Positions 5,784 through 6,111 of a stretch of 6,111 nucleotides of DNA are shown one piece after another. The position numbers and the translations under genes are program-made. This DNA is from Planctomycetaceae bacterium. Lineage in GTDB: Bacteria; Planctomycetota; Planctomycetia; Pirellulales; Thermoguttaceae. The DNA is taken from positions 1 through 6,111 of the forward strand of contig JAIROD010000572.1 in the NCBI GenBank assembly GCA_031257725.1, in the 5' to 3' direction. Within the stretch, counting starts at the first letter, position 1; each line of letters opens with the position of its first letter. Under the pieces are notes generated by a model. The model did not search any database. It was not told the origin of the DNA and saw nothing but the letters and a program-made list of their open reading frames with translations.

Positions 5784-5810
5784 AAAAAAATATTCCACTG
5801 ATATATTACA
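5784..5810 (-). repeat. Right terminal inverted repeat of copy B
   Basis: Exact reverse complement of 5421-5447, ending CTGATATATTACA. The adjoining inner motif GAATAGATAC (5774-5783) is shared with copy A and with the solitary motif at 161-170. Confidence 0.9.
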
Positions 5811-5872
5811 TTTTTTTTGATTCTGCGGAACATTTTGTTTCGATAATAAGTTTTTGTGAGCGTCAAGAATAA

Positions 5873-5897
5873 CACCCTGATCAGTATTACAGGGGTG
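5873..5897 (-). terminator. Possible terminator of a gene beyond the right edge
   Basis: CACCCTG (5873-5879) pairs with CAGGGGTG (5890-5897) with one bulge. On the minus strand the hairpin is followed by TTATTCTT, a modest T-rich tail. It would serve a leftward gene lying beyond 6111, but no such gene is visible, and the tail is weak. Confidence 0.25.
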
Positions 5898-5940
5898 CGT
5901 TTGTCGTTTGGAGGTAACGATTAAGGTTATCGCGTGTTCC

Positions 5941-5976
5941 ATTCAGAGCCGCCTTCAGAACCGTTTTCAGAGTCGC
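5941..5976. repeat. 12-bp triplicate repeat in a gene-free stretch
   Basis: Three abutting 12-mers: ATTCAGAGCCGC, CTTCAGAACCGT and TTTCAGAGTCGC. The stretch 5811-6111 has no supportable gene. The frame through these repeats (5881-6051) is open and would encode xQ(S/N)R units, but has no ATG. Confidence 0.7.
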
Positions 5977-5992
5977 AACCGGAAGGTTGCGA
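5973..5992. repeat. Perfect 8-bp-stem hairpin
   Basis: TCGCAACC-GGAA-GGTTGCGA, directly after the 12-bp repeats. The A-run that follows on the plus strand is on the wrong side for a terminator in either direction. It resembles the other dispersed palindromes of this window. Confidence 0.65.
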
Positions 5993-6060
5993 AAAAACGC
6001 GTTGACTGTCTATTTCACGTTTTTGGGGACGTTAGTAATCGAAGGGAACGATAAAAAAAT

Positions 6061-6094
6061 TCCGTCCCGCTAGGAACGGCATGTTGGTAGAAAA
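6061..6094 (-). repeat. Short palindromic repeat, copy 4 (inverted, right edge)
   Basis: Read on the minus strand: TTTTCTACCAACAT followed by a GTTCC-TAGC-GGGAC imperfect hairpin, a diverged copy of the units at 52-83 and 104-135. It shows that the family is dispersed and not a local array. Confidence 0.6.
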
Positions 6095-6111
6095 CGGTAT
6101 CGCAAAATTAT

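Larger units (their letters stand above)
5421..5810 (+). mobile_element. Composite multi-hairpin repeat element, copy B, with perfect termini
   Basis: A 390-bp non-coding element with exact 27-bp terminal inverted repeats (5421-5447 and 5784-5810), starting TGTAATATATCAG. Inside these, inner ends CTATTCAGTCGATTGG (5450-5465) and the complement of 5764-5779 agree at 14 of 16 positions. The same seven hairpins as copy A follow at 5486-5497, 5512-5526, 5539-5558, 5578-5595, 5639-5656, 5679-5698 and 5711-5726. The linker between hairpins four and five is longer than in A but keeps CGATCTATT. There is no transposase and no open frame of note. Flanks are T-rich (TTT on both sides), so no target duplication can be claimed. 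Terminal repeats, small size and lack of genes fit a MITE-like element. A cluster of REP-like units or a structured RNA is the alternative. Confidence 0.8.

Noticed and set aside
5973..5998. Intrinsic terminator from the TCGCAACC hairpin and A-run
   Set aside because: The homopolymer is A on the plus strand after the hairpin and T before it on the minus strand, so no U-tract follows the stem in either direction.
5881..6051. Small gene with xQ(S/N)R repeats on the plus strand
   Set aside because: No ATG or GTG at a sensible distance from the GGAGG at 5909-5914, no recognisable protein, and the region contains palindromic repeats, so coding cannot be supported.

Overview
The window reads as a fragment of a moderately AT-rich bacterial chromosome, most likely from the Planctomycetes or a related PVC-group lineage. 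This is an inference from gene content. The window carries an exported SMP-30/gluconolactonase-like protein, an exported type I sulfatase with a CTPTR active-site motif, and a hybrid histidine kinase whose H-box continues as RTPMTAILGFTEML, a form I associate with planctomycete kinases. The many small palindromic repeats between genes fit a repeat-rich genome of this kind. No rRNA, tRNA, CRISPR array or transposase gene is visible.

Layout from left to right. Positions 1-177 hold three copies of a short palindromic repeat (GTCCC-N4-GGGAC next to a CTACCAATAT box) and a solitary copy of a terminus motif, GAATAGATAC. Positions 178-1056 (minus) encode the SMP-30-like protein. Positions 1070-3166 (minus) encode the hybrid histidine kinase, only 13 bases upstream of the SMP-30 gene, so the two are probably one transcription unit. 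A good sigma-70-like promoter and a dyad lie upstream of the kinase (3235-3279), next to a perfect 24-bp palindrome (3295-3318). Positions 3329-3708 are a composite repeat element (copy A). Positions 3745-5304 (minus) encode the sulfatase, with a clear AGGAG ribosome binding site and a possible promoter with tandem TCCGGA boxes. Positions 5421-5810 are a second copy of the composite element (copy B), bounded by perfect 27-bp terminal inverted repeats. Positions 5811-6111 have no supportable gene and hold a 12-bp triplicate repeat, two hairpins and another inverted copy of the left-end repeat.

All three genes point the same way (minus). The sulfatase and SMP-30-like protein are both predicted to be exported, which fits breakdown of sulfated polysaccharide and handling of sugar lactones outside the cytoplasm. 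The kinase has no membrane segment and probably senses a cytoplasmic signal through a GAF-like domain. No direct link between kinase and sulfatase can be shown.

Two observations stand out. First, a 380-390 bp, multi-hairpin, MITE-like element without coding capacity occurs as two same-orientation copies bracketing the sulfatase gene. Second, the kinase gene carries four separate in-frame simple-sequence tracts, with units of 9, 6, 3 and 18 bp. Each falls in a loop or linker of a different signalling module, as expected of a protein whose linkers can change length without losing frame.
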